Source: Ornithodoros turicata (lineage: Eukaryota > Arthropoda > Arachnida > Ixodida > Argasidae). From it: a stretch of 64,000 nt of DNA. The notes beneath the pieces are model-generated. The model saw only the letters and a program-made list of their open reading frames with translations. It ran no database searches and had not been told where the DNA came from. Numbering within the stretch: position 1 is the first letter of the stretch; each line of letters starts with the position of its first letter. Positions 24,201 to 29,296 of this stretch are shown piece after piece. Made by a program: the position numbers and the translations under genes. The stretch covers positions 65,246,879 through 65,310,878 of the forward strand of contig NC_088201.1 in the NCBI RefSeq assembly GCF_037126465.1, written 5' to 3'.

Positions 24201-27200
24201 TTTGTAAACAACGTCATAGTGTTCCACAGTGCCACAAATTTGGTAGAGTAGAACTACGCTCGAAGCTATATGGGCGAACAAGGTCGCGTCCGAAAGCCAG
24301 GATCTTGAGGGGATTACGATGGTCCCTGAAAGGGACGCGACCTTCGGTCCCACTTTTCTTTCAATAGGAGGCAGCGAACACGTGCCCATTCGTGGAACCC
24401 AGCCCTCCCCTTCCGATTTGTTTCGGTTTCAGTTTGTCTACCACGCCATGATGACGTTTCTCGGGTAGAGCTCTATTGCCTGCTTACGTTACCAACGTCA
24501 GGGCAACGCCTTCTATAACGCCTGGTGACTAATCGACGCGACGTGGTCAATCACAGCTATGGAAGCGAGCCGCCATAAGGCGCGGGGGCAGCCACTCGTA
24601 GCCGCAGACTTTTTGTGTTTGAAATCGTCTGTGCTGATTGGCTGAAACGAACGACATCGCGACTCTCGATGTCTACGAAGCTGACGTGATATGCAGTTGC
24701 TAGACGGTCAGCGCTCAGCGTGTTCAATGCCGCTGATTAGTGCGTGTGAGGGAATCCACCGCAGGGAGACTTCTGCGCCACGAGATGTCTGTCCAGCAGT
24801 CTTCTGAATGCTACCGCACAGACAGGGTTCGTAAATTTTGAATTGCAGCCCGTCCTTACCAACGCCAGTAGACAGTGATGGACATGTGGTCATTAGATAA
24901 CTCATGTGGTCATTAGATAACTACTTCAAAAGGAACACCCCGGAACCCGGGATGCGTATTACATTAAATTGTCGGTTGGATGGATGATGGTCTACGATAG
25001 GCCTCACAAGAAACATCTAAACAGCGCTGCACAGGCTGCGAACCGGGTCAGCGCTCACCAACTCGCTGCTCCACAAAATCGGCTCTGTGGGTGACGCAAA
25101 TTGCGAGCACTGTCGTTAGCTCGAGGCCACTGAGGACATTCCAATGGACTGTTGCCGTCCTCAGTAGCTCAGTCGGTAACGTGTTGGCTTGCTGAGCTCA
25201 AGGTCACGGGTTCGATCCCGACAGAGGACGGTAGCAATGTGGGGGAGGTAAACATTGCTTCCAGCACCGTGTGTCGGGAGATTTCCGGCACACGTCAAAA
25301 TAACCCCAGGTGGTCGAAATTCTCCGCAGTCCTACCCTGTGGCACGTGCAGCATGTCGACTCACCTTACTTGTAAATCTACTCCTCCCAATGGACTGCTG
25401 CGCGCATGATGGCGCGCGCCCAAAGCACCTGGCAGACTGCAAGAACGGTACCCCTGAAGGATATTGTACACTCCACAGGTACGTTCTCCGAGCGACGCAT
25501 GACGGCCCAGAATCTAGCACGCTTCCTTTGGGCAACGGGGCTGTCTTGGAGACCTCTATGACGTGCTAGGTCAAGCCTTTGGAGCTTGAAATAGCTTACA
25601 CTTGGACTTGGAGTACCGGCCAGCCATCGGTTGATCCTAATCACCTCCTACCCTTATCTCCCAGCTATAGTCGTGACTCCGCTAGAATTGTGAGGCCAAC
25701 AACGGCAAGCGGTTCGCGTCACCACCACCATCACCATATATGTCTACATAAGGCTTTCTTTAGTTTACAGAATGCGTTGGTCTTGCGCCTTGATCAGGCG
25801 TTGCTTTTTGATGCCCTGGAATGCCAGTGTAAATTGCGCCCATAAAAGAGAGGAACAAAAAGGCTGCATCTATGGGCATTGCGCCAAATGCGCGTAAATG
25901 CGGTAGGGCCATCTTCAGGCACCGTCTCCGTACAGGTCCCGACAAAAGTTTACGGAACACGCGAGTTGCGTACTTTTTCTCCGGTCCGACACCCTAGCGG
26001 CATGCGGTAGCGGGCGAGGTTGGGCGAGTTCACTGCTCCGGAGGGGTGGATGAGTGTGCTGTTAGCTACACACTGTGGTAGTTTCGGTATTGCTTCTCTT
26101 GAATGCACGTGCCCGCGAAGTGGGTTGGATTTCGCTGCAGTGTTCCCCGACACCACATGACTGAAAGACTCTGAAGTCTGGCAGCTCGCCGCTATCATTT
26201 GGATAACAAGGATGAGTCATGTGGAAACGGTGTATTGCTTTGTATTGCTTTTGCAGCGATGCGCTGACAAGCAAAAGAAACAAGGTGTATCTTCCAAACA
26301 ATTGAATCGTTACGGGACTTAGTGGTAAACAGATTAAATCAGAGGTAGTTGGCACTTTACATATACAATCGTTCAGTCACGTGATGTTGGACAGCACTGC
26401 AGTGAAATCCAACCCACTTCGCGGGCACATTCAAGAGAAGCAACCGAAGCTACCGCAGTGTGTCGCAGCACACTCATTCACCCTCACCCCTCCGGAGTAG
26501 TGAACTCGCCCAAACGTGTCTGCTTCCGCCTGCCGCTAGGGTGTGGCTCGCGTGTTCCGTAAACTTTTGTCGGGACCTGAACCATTGTCACTTCTTCCTT
26601 CTCCTCTCTCTCTTCTTTATCAACAACTATTACGGACGGACCTACACGGCTGTCGACGTTGGTGCATCCTATAAAGATATCGCTTTAAAATAATACCCTG
26701 CTGGGCGGGTGGACTATAACTGAACTCAGCGGGCACAGCTGTTTTTTGTCAACCGCGTTCTGCAAAGTCACATGAGAAAATATTCAATCAATAAATTCTA
26801 TGTGTATTCTACGAGCCTATTTCTGGGCTCGATCAAATATATCAAGTTGAGACGAATACACCACACAATAATGCGTTATTCGAAGCTTTCCATCCGCTCC
26901 CTTTTTGTCGTTTTGCTAAGCCCATTTTCAGGCGAAAACCACGAATGATGTCAAAATAGTACCCAAGCGTGTAAAACTGCACTTGAGTGGTCAGTTTTTG
27001 AAATAGAGACATTCGACGATTGTATATGATTGCGCCGCGTAGAGTCCCCTGTCGTTTAAAAACATATAGATGCACTGAGACAGCAATAAATTTCGATGTT
27101 ACTTGGACCCGGCATCGAGCCTGGTATGTCTGGGTACTGAGCGAAGATCCAAAAGACTGCGCCATTCACGAAACGCACTCATGGGCACCAAAGCACGTCC

Positions 27201-28048
27201 ATCTCGCGTGCACATGAACGGATGGAGGCCCTTGCGTGGGAGAAGTTCACCTCTCATACTGCGCTGCTGGAGTGGCATTGGTTCACAGGGAAAGGCGTCT
27301 TTCGGCGAGTGTTTGACATATCAAAAGACGCACAGCATGGTTTGTTGGACGTACACTGCATTATTGCGCAATTATGTTGTTCTATGCAAAACGCGCACAT
27401 ACTTTCATTGTTCTCGATATTTTATCATAAGCCTTTCGTGAATTGGACGGACAGATGCAACAAGGAGGCAAGTCAGTCTACAGTGGGTTGAGCGAAACAG
27501 GCGTTAAATCTGCGTTGTCTTTTAAAGTCTTCGTAGCGATACTCATCTTGCTTCAAACGAATGTTTGTTAGCTAGTGTATCACATTGAGATAAAGTGGCG
27601 TAAAGTGAACAAAAAAATAAAATAAAATAAAATAAAATAAAATAAAATAAAATAAAATAAAATAAAATAAAGATGGTTGTTCTATTGAAGTGAAGCCGTC
27701 ATGTCGAGACCACTATACGTTTGCAGCGTAGGGATAGGACACGCTTGCGACACAGTAAACAAGGCTCATATACAAGGTGTTTACCTGCATGAGGACGAGG
27801 CTGGTCTCTCCAGGTGAAATGAGCTCCTTAGCGGAAGCCACTTCTTCCCCGTCGCTAAGGAGGGACGTGCGGATAGTGTGGGCGAAATCGGCCATTAGAA
27901 GGCTCACAGACACTCTGTACACTTGACCAGGGCGCACAACCTTCGACGCCAGCACGAAGTAACGTCTGCACGGCAACAGGTGACATGTACACAAAAACGT
28001 GACAAACAAAAGCAATACGTGTTTTCTCAGGCGTCCTAAAGCATGCAT
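43..28048 (-). CDS. Mcr: Macroglobulin complement-related protein (Mcr-like), 25 exons, 3'-incomplete
   Basis: Spliced minus-strand gene. Twenty-five exons chain with conserved GT-AG sites and continuous phase to about 1,206 residues; the C-terminal third is outside the window. Order: signal-like start, MG1 (ending near IQTNQLVFNFEQ), MG2 (DSRGIVMKRW), further MG domains, an LDLa module at about residues 676-712 with six Cys and the acidic CDDGTDE loop, then MG7-like segments and the start of the TED fold (LTAFCIRMYQ, NVTLTAHVLI). The LDLa replaces a bait/anaphylatoxin region, as known for insect Mcr. The thioester position reads KSGEHSMF, so both Cys and Gln are lost. N-glycosylation sequons (NYT, NAT, NST, NMT, NIT, NVT) fit a secreted or surface protein. 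Insect Mcr acts in phagocytosis and septate junctions, and tick Mcr proteins are known; a similar role here is inference. A TEP or C3 is excluded by the LDLa and the thioester loss. Family call firm, symbol likely. Confidence 0.87.
1189..1281 (-). CDS. Mcr: Mcr exon 24 (TED fold)
   Basis: Acceptor GCTTCCAG, donor GTGAGA, phase 0 (31 residues). Encodes TLGRDNKYHLKNVTLTAHVL then ITLTRTSDLTG, the conserved S/T-L-T-A-H/Y-V-L-I helix. Confidence 0.92.
1535..1709. mobile_element. hAT-type MITE with perfect 8-bp target duplication
   Basis: A 175-bp element in the intron between Mcr exons 24 and 23. Ends are CAGGGCCGGCGAGA and its inverse TCTCGCCGGCCCTG. Both flanks are CTTATCAC (1527-1534 and 1710-1717), the 8-bp duplication expected of hAT transposition. 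No coding capacity. Confidence 0.88.
2673..2979. repeat. Foldback element with about 40-bp inverted arms
   Basis: CTATAGTCGTGTTCAACTTA.. at 2673 recurs inverted with few mismatches, ending at 2979. The arms flank about 230 bp of unrelated sequence. Family not recognised; sits in the Mcr intron before exon 23. Confidence 0.7.
3241..3421 (-). CDS. Mcr: Mcr exon 23 (TED fold)
   Basis: Acceptor CTCTTTAG, donor GTATGG, phase 0. Encodes (W)LTAFCIRMYQYAQFPDWEYI, then YIDRKIISDGILFVLRHQND and DGSFYET, a textbook TED helix pair with the W-L-T-A-F and Q-x-x-D/E-G-x-F motifs. Confidence 0.94.
3779..3848 (-). CDS. Mcr: Mcr exon 22 (70 nt)
   Basis: Found by requiring the phases of exons 21 and 23. Acceptor TTCTTTCTAG, donor GTGAGG. 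Encodes (E)YIYQSGFCKNGAFTMFKREP then SV(W), equivalent to the family Y-Q-x-x-L-x-Y-x-x-x-D-G-S-F-S-x-F segment. Its length fits the reading frame exactly on both sides. Confidence 0.9.
4101..4740. mobile_element. TTAA-ended MITE (TTAAAGGGGCACT termini)
   Basis: About 640 bp bounded by TTAAAGGGGCACTAAAATGC and its imperfect inverse GCATTGTAGTGCCCCTTTAA. The terminal TTAA may be a piggyBac-style target. A short ORF at 4291-4482 is not convincing. Confidence 0.72.
5100..5675. mobile_element. Non-autonomous Tc/pogo-type element (CCGTAATTTCACGCG termini)
   Basis: Termini CCGTAATTTCACGCGTAT and ATACGCGTGAAATTACGG are exact inverses, flanked by TA on both sides. The interior repeats a GCGGCTTAT(C)TG motif. 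No transposase is recognised. Confidence 0.78.
6011..6199 (-). CDS. Mcr: Mcr exon 21 (degenerate thioester site)
   Basis: Acceptor TCTGCAG, donor GTAAAG. Encodes GDVVGAPMEGPILPEQ, then AALKSGEHSMFSFAYNILTL and NYLRLTDQL. Aligned by eye to the family's G-C-G-E-Q-N-M-x-x-F/L-x-P-N-I pattern, the Cys is Ser and the Gln is His, so no thioester can form. The helix framework around the site is kept. Confidence 0.92.
6408..6579 (-). CDS. Mcr: Mcr exon 20 (CUB half to TED entry)
   Basis: Acceptor ATGTGCAG, donor GTAAGG, phase 1 end. Encodes ADGVAVHTHTSLLMDLRAQA then a YRRYMFGSPEAHISVMG end, the E-G-V/x-x-x segment followed by the short strand that enters the thioester domain fold. Confidence 0.9.
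6927..7004 (+). repeat. 3' fragment of the tRNA-derived SINE seen at 25155
   Basis: Shares CAGTCCTGCCCTGTGGCATG, GCAGCATGTCG and GTAAATCTACTCC with the tail of the SINE at 25155-25386. The tRNA-like head is missing, a typical 5' truncation. Confidence 0.72.
7078..7251. mobile_element. pogo/Tigger-like end fragment
   Basis: The right end reads GCTATTACGAGGTTTGACTG followed by TA, the inverse of the CAGT-x-AAACCTCGTAATA type of terminal repeat. The left boundary is uncertain. Confidence 0.5.
7665..7777. repeat. Interspersed repeat shared with 32640-32765
   Basis: Both copies run from AATCAAGCC..., through GAATATGTG..CCCGAT and AATTGGGGTC, to TGAAATTA.AGGGTTTTAC followed by GTA. The ends resemble a mariner/pogo MITE, but only one end is clear. 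Confidence 0.6.
8125..8253 (-). CDS. Mcr: Mcr exon 19 (MG7-CUB linker)
   Basis: Acceptor TGTACAG, donor GTAAGA, phase 0 (43 residues). Encodes IQPFNHLTIHVPIVSVKKGK then VEVKISARTNVALEEATIPI, the conserved V-P-I-V-P/S-x-K-x-G pattern. Confidence 0.91.
8378..8494 (-). CDS. Mcr: Mcr exon 18 (MG7)
   Basis: Acceptor CTTTCAG, donor GTATGA (weak), phase 0 (39 residues). Encodes AELRVLPSEDYRFVQVGPLG and ends TTKGEQQHVVF. The donor was chosen because it restores the frame directly into exon 19. Confidence 0.83.
8994..9428. mobile_element. hAT-type MITE (CAGTGGTGTAGCCA termini)
   Basis: Termini CAGTGGTGTAGCCA and TGACTACGCCACTG are inverted. Flanking octamers CCCCTGTC and CCCACGTC agree at 6 of 8 positions, an aged duplication. 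Located between Mcr exons 18 and 17. Confidence 0.78.
9491..9604 (-). CDS. Mcr: Mcr exon 17 (MG7)
   Basis: Acceptor TTGTTACAG, donor GTAAGT, phase 0 (38 residues). Encodes SVRPFYMTYEAPETAVLGEQ and IGIRILLFNYQNFEVQ, the V-x-G-E/D-x-x-x-x-x-V-x-V-F-N-Y motif of MG7. Confidence 0.93.
9672..9789 (-). CDS. Mcr: Mcr exon 16
   Basis: Acceptor GTTGCAG, donor GTAAAG, phase 0 at the end. Encodes VDYYVQCEVPKSPTLYMFNA then VSVSKELGFSILTKPIY, the family strand where a W/F-x-x-x-A-x-S-x-S leads to G-F/L-G/S-I/L. Confidence 0.9.
10382..10502 (-). CDS. Mcr: Mcr exon 15 (after the LDLa)
   Basis: Acceptor TTTACAG. Encodes CEEDELMDKSLLNFYLYRTN, then RFNNFFDATGGNFAWHDQAT. Donor GTACAG is non-consensus at +4/+5 but gives the right phase 2, and the resulting Gly joins directly to exon 16. 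Confidence 0.85.
11197..11310 (-). CDS. Mcr: Mcr exon 14 (LDL-receptor class A module)
   Basis: One exon carries the whole module except the last Cys codon, which is split with exon 15. The six Cys are in CNES, LACV, GQCYPK, KCNG, KDCDDGTDE and GSC, with the acidic Ca2+-binding loop intact. Acceptor CTTGCAG, donor GTAAGT. LDLa modules bind ligands or receptors; its presence inside a macroglobulin chain is the hallmark of Mcr. Confidence 0.94.
11952..12000 (-). CDS. Mcr: Mcr exon 13 (49 nt)
   Basis: Acceptor CTTTTTCAG, donor GTGAGT, ending in phase 1. Encodes FSGLVVATNLNITSFP, corresponding to the S-G-L-V-x-x-T-N strand that precedes the special region in family members. One NIT sequon. Confidence 0.87.
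12138..12278 (-). CDS. Mcr: Mcr exon 12 (before the LDLa insert)
   Basis: Acceptor GTTCCCAG, donor GTATCA, phase 0 (47 residues). Encodes VIESLYRMEEHWGQHTRAVW and ends FASDDNGTFQ. Occupies the region where proteinase-inhibiting relatives start their bait segment. Confidence 0.87.
13332..13481 (-). CDS. Mcr: Mcr exon 11 (MG6)
   Basis: Acceptor CATTTCAG, donor GTAAGC, phase 0 (50 residues). Includes DRTGNVLELN and IVGLSGLDSDLVAVQARNDL, the V-G-L-x-G-x-D motif of MG6. No tetrabasic processing site is seen around it, unlike C3. Confidence 0.92.
13741..13938 (-). CDS. Mcr: Mcr exon 10 (MG5)
   Basis: Acceptor CCTTTAAG, donor GTGAGT, phase 0 (66 residues). Contains FSVPLSPEMAPAIKVMVFQV, the M-A-P-x-x-x-x-x-V-F strand that identifies MG5 in this superfamily. 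Confidence 0.92.
14055..14168. repeat. Short hairpin repeat
   Basis: The AGTACCAGGACTAAGAAAA region folds onto TTTTCTTAGTCCTGGCACT about 70 bases later, around a core of GACAAG(A/G) repeats. Family not recognised. Confidence 0.6.
14226..14288 (-). CDS. Mcr: Mcr exon 9 (MG5, 63 nt)
   Basis: Acceptor CACCCAG, donor GTAAGT, phase 0. Encodes AGEYAVFHVRSNYYMRSFHY and Ile, the G-E/D-x-A-x-F-x-V-R-S motif of family MG5 domains. Confidence 0.9.
14403..14513 (-). CDS. Mcr: Mcr exon 8 (MG4-MG5)
   Basis: Acceptor TATGTAG, donor GTGAGT, phase 0 (37 residues). Contains AVAYYSPKRKYLQISTS, a strand pattern well conserved in TEP and Mcr proteins before MG5. Confidence 0.9.
14799..15144. mobile_element. hAT-type MITE with perfect 8-bp target duplication
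   Basis: 346 bp with termini TAGGGCCTGACTTTTT and AAAAAGTCAGGCCCTA, flanked by GTTATTAT at 14791-14798 and 15145-15152. The interior repeats ACCCGAAT-like words. A diverged right end of the same family is at 54711-54782. Confidence 0.87.
15170..16001 (-). mobile_element. pogo/Tigger remnant with transposase N-terminus
   Basis: Ends GTTGAACCTCTGTATAACA and TGTTATGTGGAGGTTCAAC are imperfect inverses typical of Tigger. Between them a minus-strand frame (about 15570-15470) reads KVLSVDEELAIINVV then AEKENGVAIHDLR, resembling the CENPB-type helix-turn-helix that opens Tigger transposases. The rest of the transposase is gone. Confidence 0.68.
16228..16425 (-). CDS. Mcr: Mcr exon 7 (MG4)
   Basis: Acceptor TTCTTTAG, donor GTATGC, phase 0 (66 residues). 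Begins VAVTYHDLVRLSEERL, contains sequon NMT, and ends DPPEDSEKILIR. It follows a 3.7-kb intron full of foldback DNA. Confidence 0.9.
16862..17020. mobile_element. Short hAT-type MITE
   Basis: 159 bp between CAGTAGCGTAGCCAGA and TCTGGCTACGCCACTG, the same terminal type as 8994-9428. Flanking octamers do not match convincingly. Confidence 0.72.
17824..18589. mobile_element. Long foldback element, 766 bp, CAGGGTG...CACCCTG
   Basis: The two halves are inverse copies along most of their length: CGTGAATTTCGTTTTCGC pairs with GCGAAAACGAAATTCACG, and AGCAGAATTGGAGCCAG with CTGGCTCCAATTCTGCT. The inner boundary again carries CACCCTGTGAAGCGAACATA and its inverse. Lies in Mcr intron 6 and would form a very long RNA hairpin in the pre-mRNA. 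Confidence 0.88.
18600..18975. other. CpG- and GC-rich segment ending in AATAAA, no assigned gene
   Basis: Markedly more GC- and CpG-rich than its surroundings, with several overlapping open frames on both strands (for example 18620-18937). A plus-strand AATAAA near 18939 would suit a polyadenylation signal. No protein family is recognised. Confidence 0.35.
19083..19131. repeat. Perfect 14-bp-stem hairpin
   Basis: GTTACGCATTTCGG and CCGAAATGCGTAAC are exact inverses separated by about 20 bases. No transposon ends are visible around it. Confidence 0.75.
19149..19807. mobile_element. TTAA-ended MITE (TTAAAGGTACTGTAAAGCA)
   Basis: About 659 bp between TTAAAGGTACTGTAAAGCAG and CTGCTTTGTGATACCTTTAA. 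The same style of terminus as 4101-4740 but a different interior. Confidence 0.7.
20116..20346 (-). CDS. Mcr: Mcr exon 6 (MG3-MG4)
   Basis: Acceptor CTGTAG at 20348-20347, donor GTAAGA, phase 0 both sides (77 residues). Encodes MGYQFKFPMEELRRLAEPYS and ends VKPLVFKPGMKFTIR, the conserved K-P-G-M/L entry into MG4. One NST sequon. Confidence 0.9.
21546..21650. repeat. Poly(G) and purine tracts
   Basis: A run of about 24 G at 21550, an A-rich tract near 21609 and a second G run near 21633, in Mcr intron 5. They create the false 188-codon frame at 21250-21816. Confidence 0.85.
21787..22111. mobile_element. CAGGGTGTCTCAGTTAAATC element, short form
   Basis: Begins CAGGGTGTCTCAGTTAAATC and ends GTGAAGCACCCTG, with TA on both sides. 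The left half matches 55241, 56118 and the inverse of 63595-63913, including the word ACAAGTATCTGTCCGATACC. Sits in intron 5. Confidence 0.8.
22319..22644 (-). CDS. Mcr: Mcr exon 5 (MG2-MG3)
   Basis: The largest exon here (326 nt). Acceptor GCGTAG, donor GTGAGA (phase 0). Encodes FLRLSFDLPYHFAVGWWTIK, then a Glu/Lys-rich strand, a Y-D-V-Y-V-S-V-P-P strand typical of the MG2-MG3 junction, and sequons NYT and NAT. Residues about 186-294. Confidence 0.9.
22921..22972 (-). CDS. Mcr: Mcr exon 4 (MG2, 52 nt)
   Basis: Short exon between CGCAG and GTAAGT. It encodes DSRGIVMKRWVSQYPYL(G), matching the family pattern of a D-x-N/R-G turn followed by a K-R/Q-W strand. Ends in phase 1; the split Gly codon is completed by exon 5. 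Confidence 0.87.
23055..23125 (-). CDS. Mcr: Mcr exon 3 (MG2 start)
   Basis: Acceptor TTTGCAG at 23127-23126. Encodes KFRVILLTTELKPYTDPVDI plus YLT. The donor is a weak GTTCGT, phase 0. Using GTGATT six bases downstream would add Val-Arg, and family alignment favours the shorter form. Confidence 0.8.
23517..23649 (+). repeat. 3' end of tRNA-related SINE with poly(A) tail
   Basis: Matches the 3' part of the SINE at 37407-37691 (inverse): ATCTGTCCAG, GCTCATAGCCACAGTTGCTT and GCGCTAACACGGAATA followed by A9. The head is truncated. In the Mcr intron between exons 3 and 2. Confidence 0.75.
23880..24048 (-). CDS. Mcr: Mcr exon 2 (MG1)
   Basis: Acceptor TCTAG at 24050-24049, donor GTAAGT after 23880, ending in phase 1. 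Encodes VPQSAKPGDYKLRFDG and then VFTDERPVFF..QPQFLTILIQTNQ, the conserved end of MG1 and its linker to MG2. Residues about 89-144. Confidence 0.88.
24700..24905 (-). pseudogene. LINE RNase H fragment
   Basis: A minus-strand frame ends in AEVSLRWIPSHALISGIEHA and ER before a stop, matching the V-x-W-V/I-P-S/G-H-x-G/x-I-x-G-N/x-E-x-A-D motif of RNase H domains in I/R1-type LINEs. Only the motif region survives. Lies in Mcr intron 1. Confidence 0.68.
25021..25690 (+). pseudogene. LINE C-terminal remnant, interrupted by a SINE
   Basis: The 5' piece (25021-25154) reads LHRLRTGSALTNSLLHKIGS then CEHC, an in-frame stop, and TEDIPMDC, the C-x2-C...C knuckle of LINE ORF2 C-termini. After the SINE the 3' piece reads RRMTAQNLARFLWATG and stops. 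The 3' untranslated part matches 52380-52580. Confidence 0.72.
25155..25386 (+). mobile_element. tRNA-derived SINE (Ruka-like) with 14-bp target duplication
   Basis: The head forms a tRNA-like structure: acceptor-like GTCCTC/GAGGAC, A box TAGCTCAGTCGG, B box GGTTCGATCC. A tRNA-unrelated body follows, ending CTTGTAAATCTACTCCTC. It is flanked by CCAATGGACTGTTG (25141-25154) and CCAATGGACTGCTG (25387-25400), a duplication with one mismatch. Ruka-type SINEs are known in hard ticks; the exact family is unchecked. Confidence 0.83.
25933..26579. mobile_element. Foldback element, CAGGTCCCGACAAAAG termini
   Basis: About 650 bp in Mcr intron 1. CAGGTCCCGACAAAAGTTTA at the left is exactly inverted at the right end (TAAACTTTTGTCGGGACCTG). 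Inner arm segments also pair, for example GTGCCCGCGAAGTGGGTTGG with CCAACCCACTTCGCGGGCAC. Confidence 0.86.
27608..27672. repeat. (AAAAT)n microsatellite
   Basis: About 12 uninterrupted AAAAT units on the plus strand, near the 3' side of exon 1. Confidence 0.95.
27785..28048 (-). CDS. Mcr: Mcr exon 1 (signal peptide and start of MG1)
   Basis: From ATG at 28048 the frame gives a basic start (MHALGRLRKH), a hydrophobic stretch (VLLLFVTFLC) and then RYFVLASKVVRPGQVYRVSV, the usual opening strand of MG1. It ends in CAG before donor GTAAAC (phase 0). A good acceptor (pyrimidine-rich, ending GTGCAG) lies at 27967-27966, so the exon could instead begin at 27965 with the signal peptide on an exon further upstream. 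Confidence 0.75.
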
Positions 28049-28113
28049 ATCGAGAAGAGGAAGATCGCGATCGGGGGAAGGTATAGATTGAAGCAAAAGC
28101 ATCAGGTCAGGGG

Positions 28114-28256
28114 TTGTCGATATTTCGAACAGAGTCTGTTCCGGGCACCGTCCTCGTCATTGGCAGTGCATTTAGAGGGTCCGGTGTTTAAGGATTGAAC
28201 AACTGTATACTGCCCAGTAGAAGAACAGTTCCTGTTCGAAATATCGGCGTCTCCCG
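28114..28256. repeat. Inverted repeat with TATTTCGAACAG words
   Basis: GTCGATATTTCGAACAGA and CTGTTCGAAATATCGGC face each other about 70 bases apart, immediately upstream of the Mcr start. Such words occur in ends of Penelope-like elements; the assignment is tentative. Confidence 0.45.
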
Positions 28257-28939
28257 GCCTAAAGCTTTTCCTTCAATCTCAAGCATGAATATATGTTTTG
28301 AGAGCGTAAGAAGCCGCTGAGGTCCGCTTCCACGCTCTTCCGCACTTTTCACTGTCATCCGTAATGTGATCTGCAAGTATTTTATTTCGTGTGATCAGTC
28401 AGAGGACCACCATACATGATCTGCAAGATTTCAGGGGGTCTTCAAACCCCTACGTAGCTGAAGTCGTGGTAATCTGAAAGCTGCATGTCCCCACTGAAAA
28501 ATACTACTACTAATAACAAAGTTATCCGCAAATGAGCAGGACTAACTGCTCTTCTTTTACCTGTTCTCTGGTTAATTTCGAGAACTGGTAACTCTGGTAA
28601 ATTTGGAACTTCTGGTGGCATATTTCGCAGATAAAGACAGAGTGCTTGCACGTACTCTCGATCAGGTGGTGGTTGTGGCGGCTATCAGAGATTTGTGCAG
28701 CACTTTCATCTGAATGCGCGTTGGAAAACCGTGTTTCTGCCATAGGTTGCGCGCAAGGGTGCAGAATCGACTCACTGCAGCAGAATTTTCAATATCCCGC
28801 GATAAATGGAGGAACGTGCAACGCGTTCTTCGTCATTGTGGCAGGAACATCGTAAAGTTGTCGGGCTTCCTTTGTTTGCGTTGTACATGAAGCATAGGTG
28901 GTACTTTTGTTTCTGTTCAGTATCACTCAGTGGTTATAG
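28257..28939. other. Upstream flank of Mcr, no confident gene
   Basis: No TATA box or promoter could be named. A minus-strand frame at 28561-28660 (EYVQALCLYLRNMPPEVPNL) ends at a donor-like ACAG/GTAAAA and could be an exon of something else; see findings. Confidence 0.3.
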
Positions 28940-29296
28940 TTTATTATAGGAAATGTAGACAGAAGAATGTGTGCGTTTGAGCTGCAGGATAGGGACAGAA
29001 CCAGATATCTGCATCACTGTGAGAGGCATGATTGCTCAAGTTCGGCGCATTGGCGCAGGCACAATTGTTCGCACGTATCAGACAGTCAGCGCCTACAGAG
29101 GGCGGTGCAAAACTGGTAATAACTGGCAGTGGCCGCGCATATGAACGGAAATAACTCGTGAATGACGGAGGCGAGAGGCTTTGTTGAGGAAGCGCCAGAG
29201 ATGTGAACAAAACAGGCTTTAATGGATAGAATGACTAGAACGACTGTACACGATGGATGATGCGTGCTCGAGCTCCCTTCTTCCTTTTCCTTAACA
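28940..29296 (-). mobile_element. Putative 3' LTR of the BEL/Pao remnant
   Basis: On the minus strand a purine-rich GGGCCGGAG precedes TGTTAAGGAAAAGGAAG, the polypurine-tract/LTR start arrangement, and ATTAAAGCCTGTTTTG follows like an R-region signal. The far end of the LTR was not found. Confidence 0.45.

Noticed and set aside
25155..25230. Possible functional tRNA gene
   Set aside because: The tRNA-like head is continuous with a SINE body and flanked by a target duplication; the anticodon arm pairs poorly.
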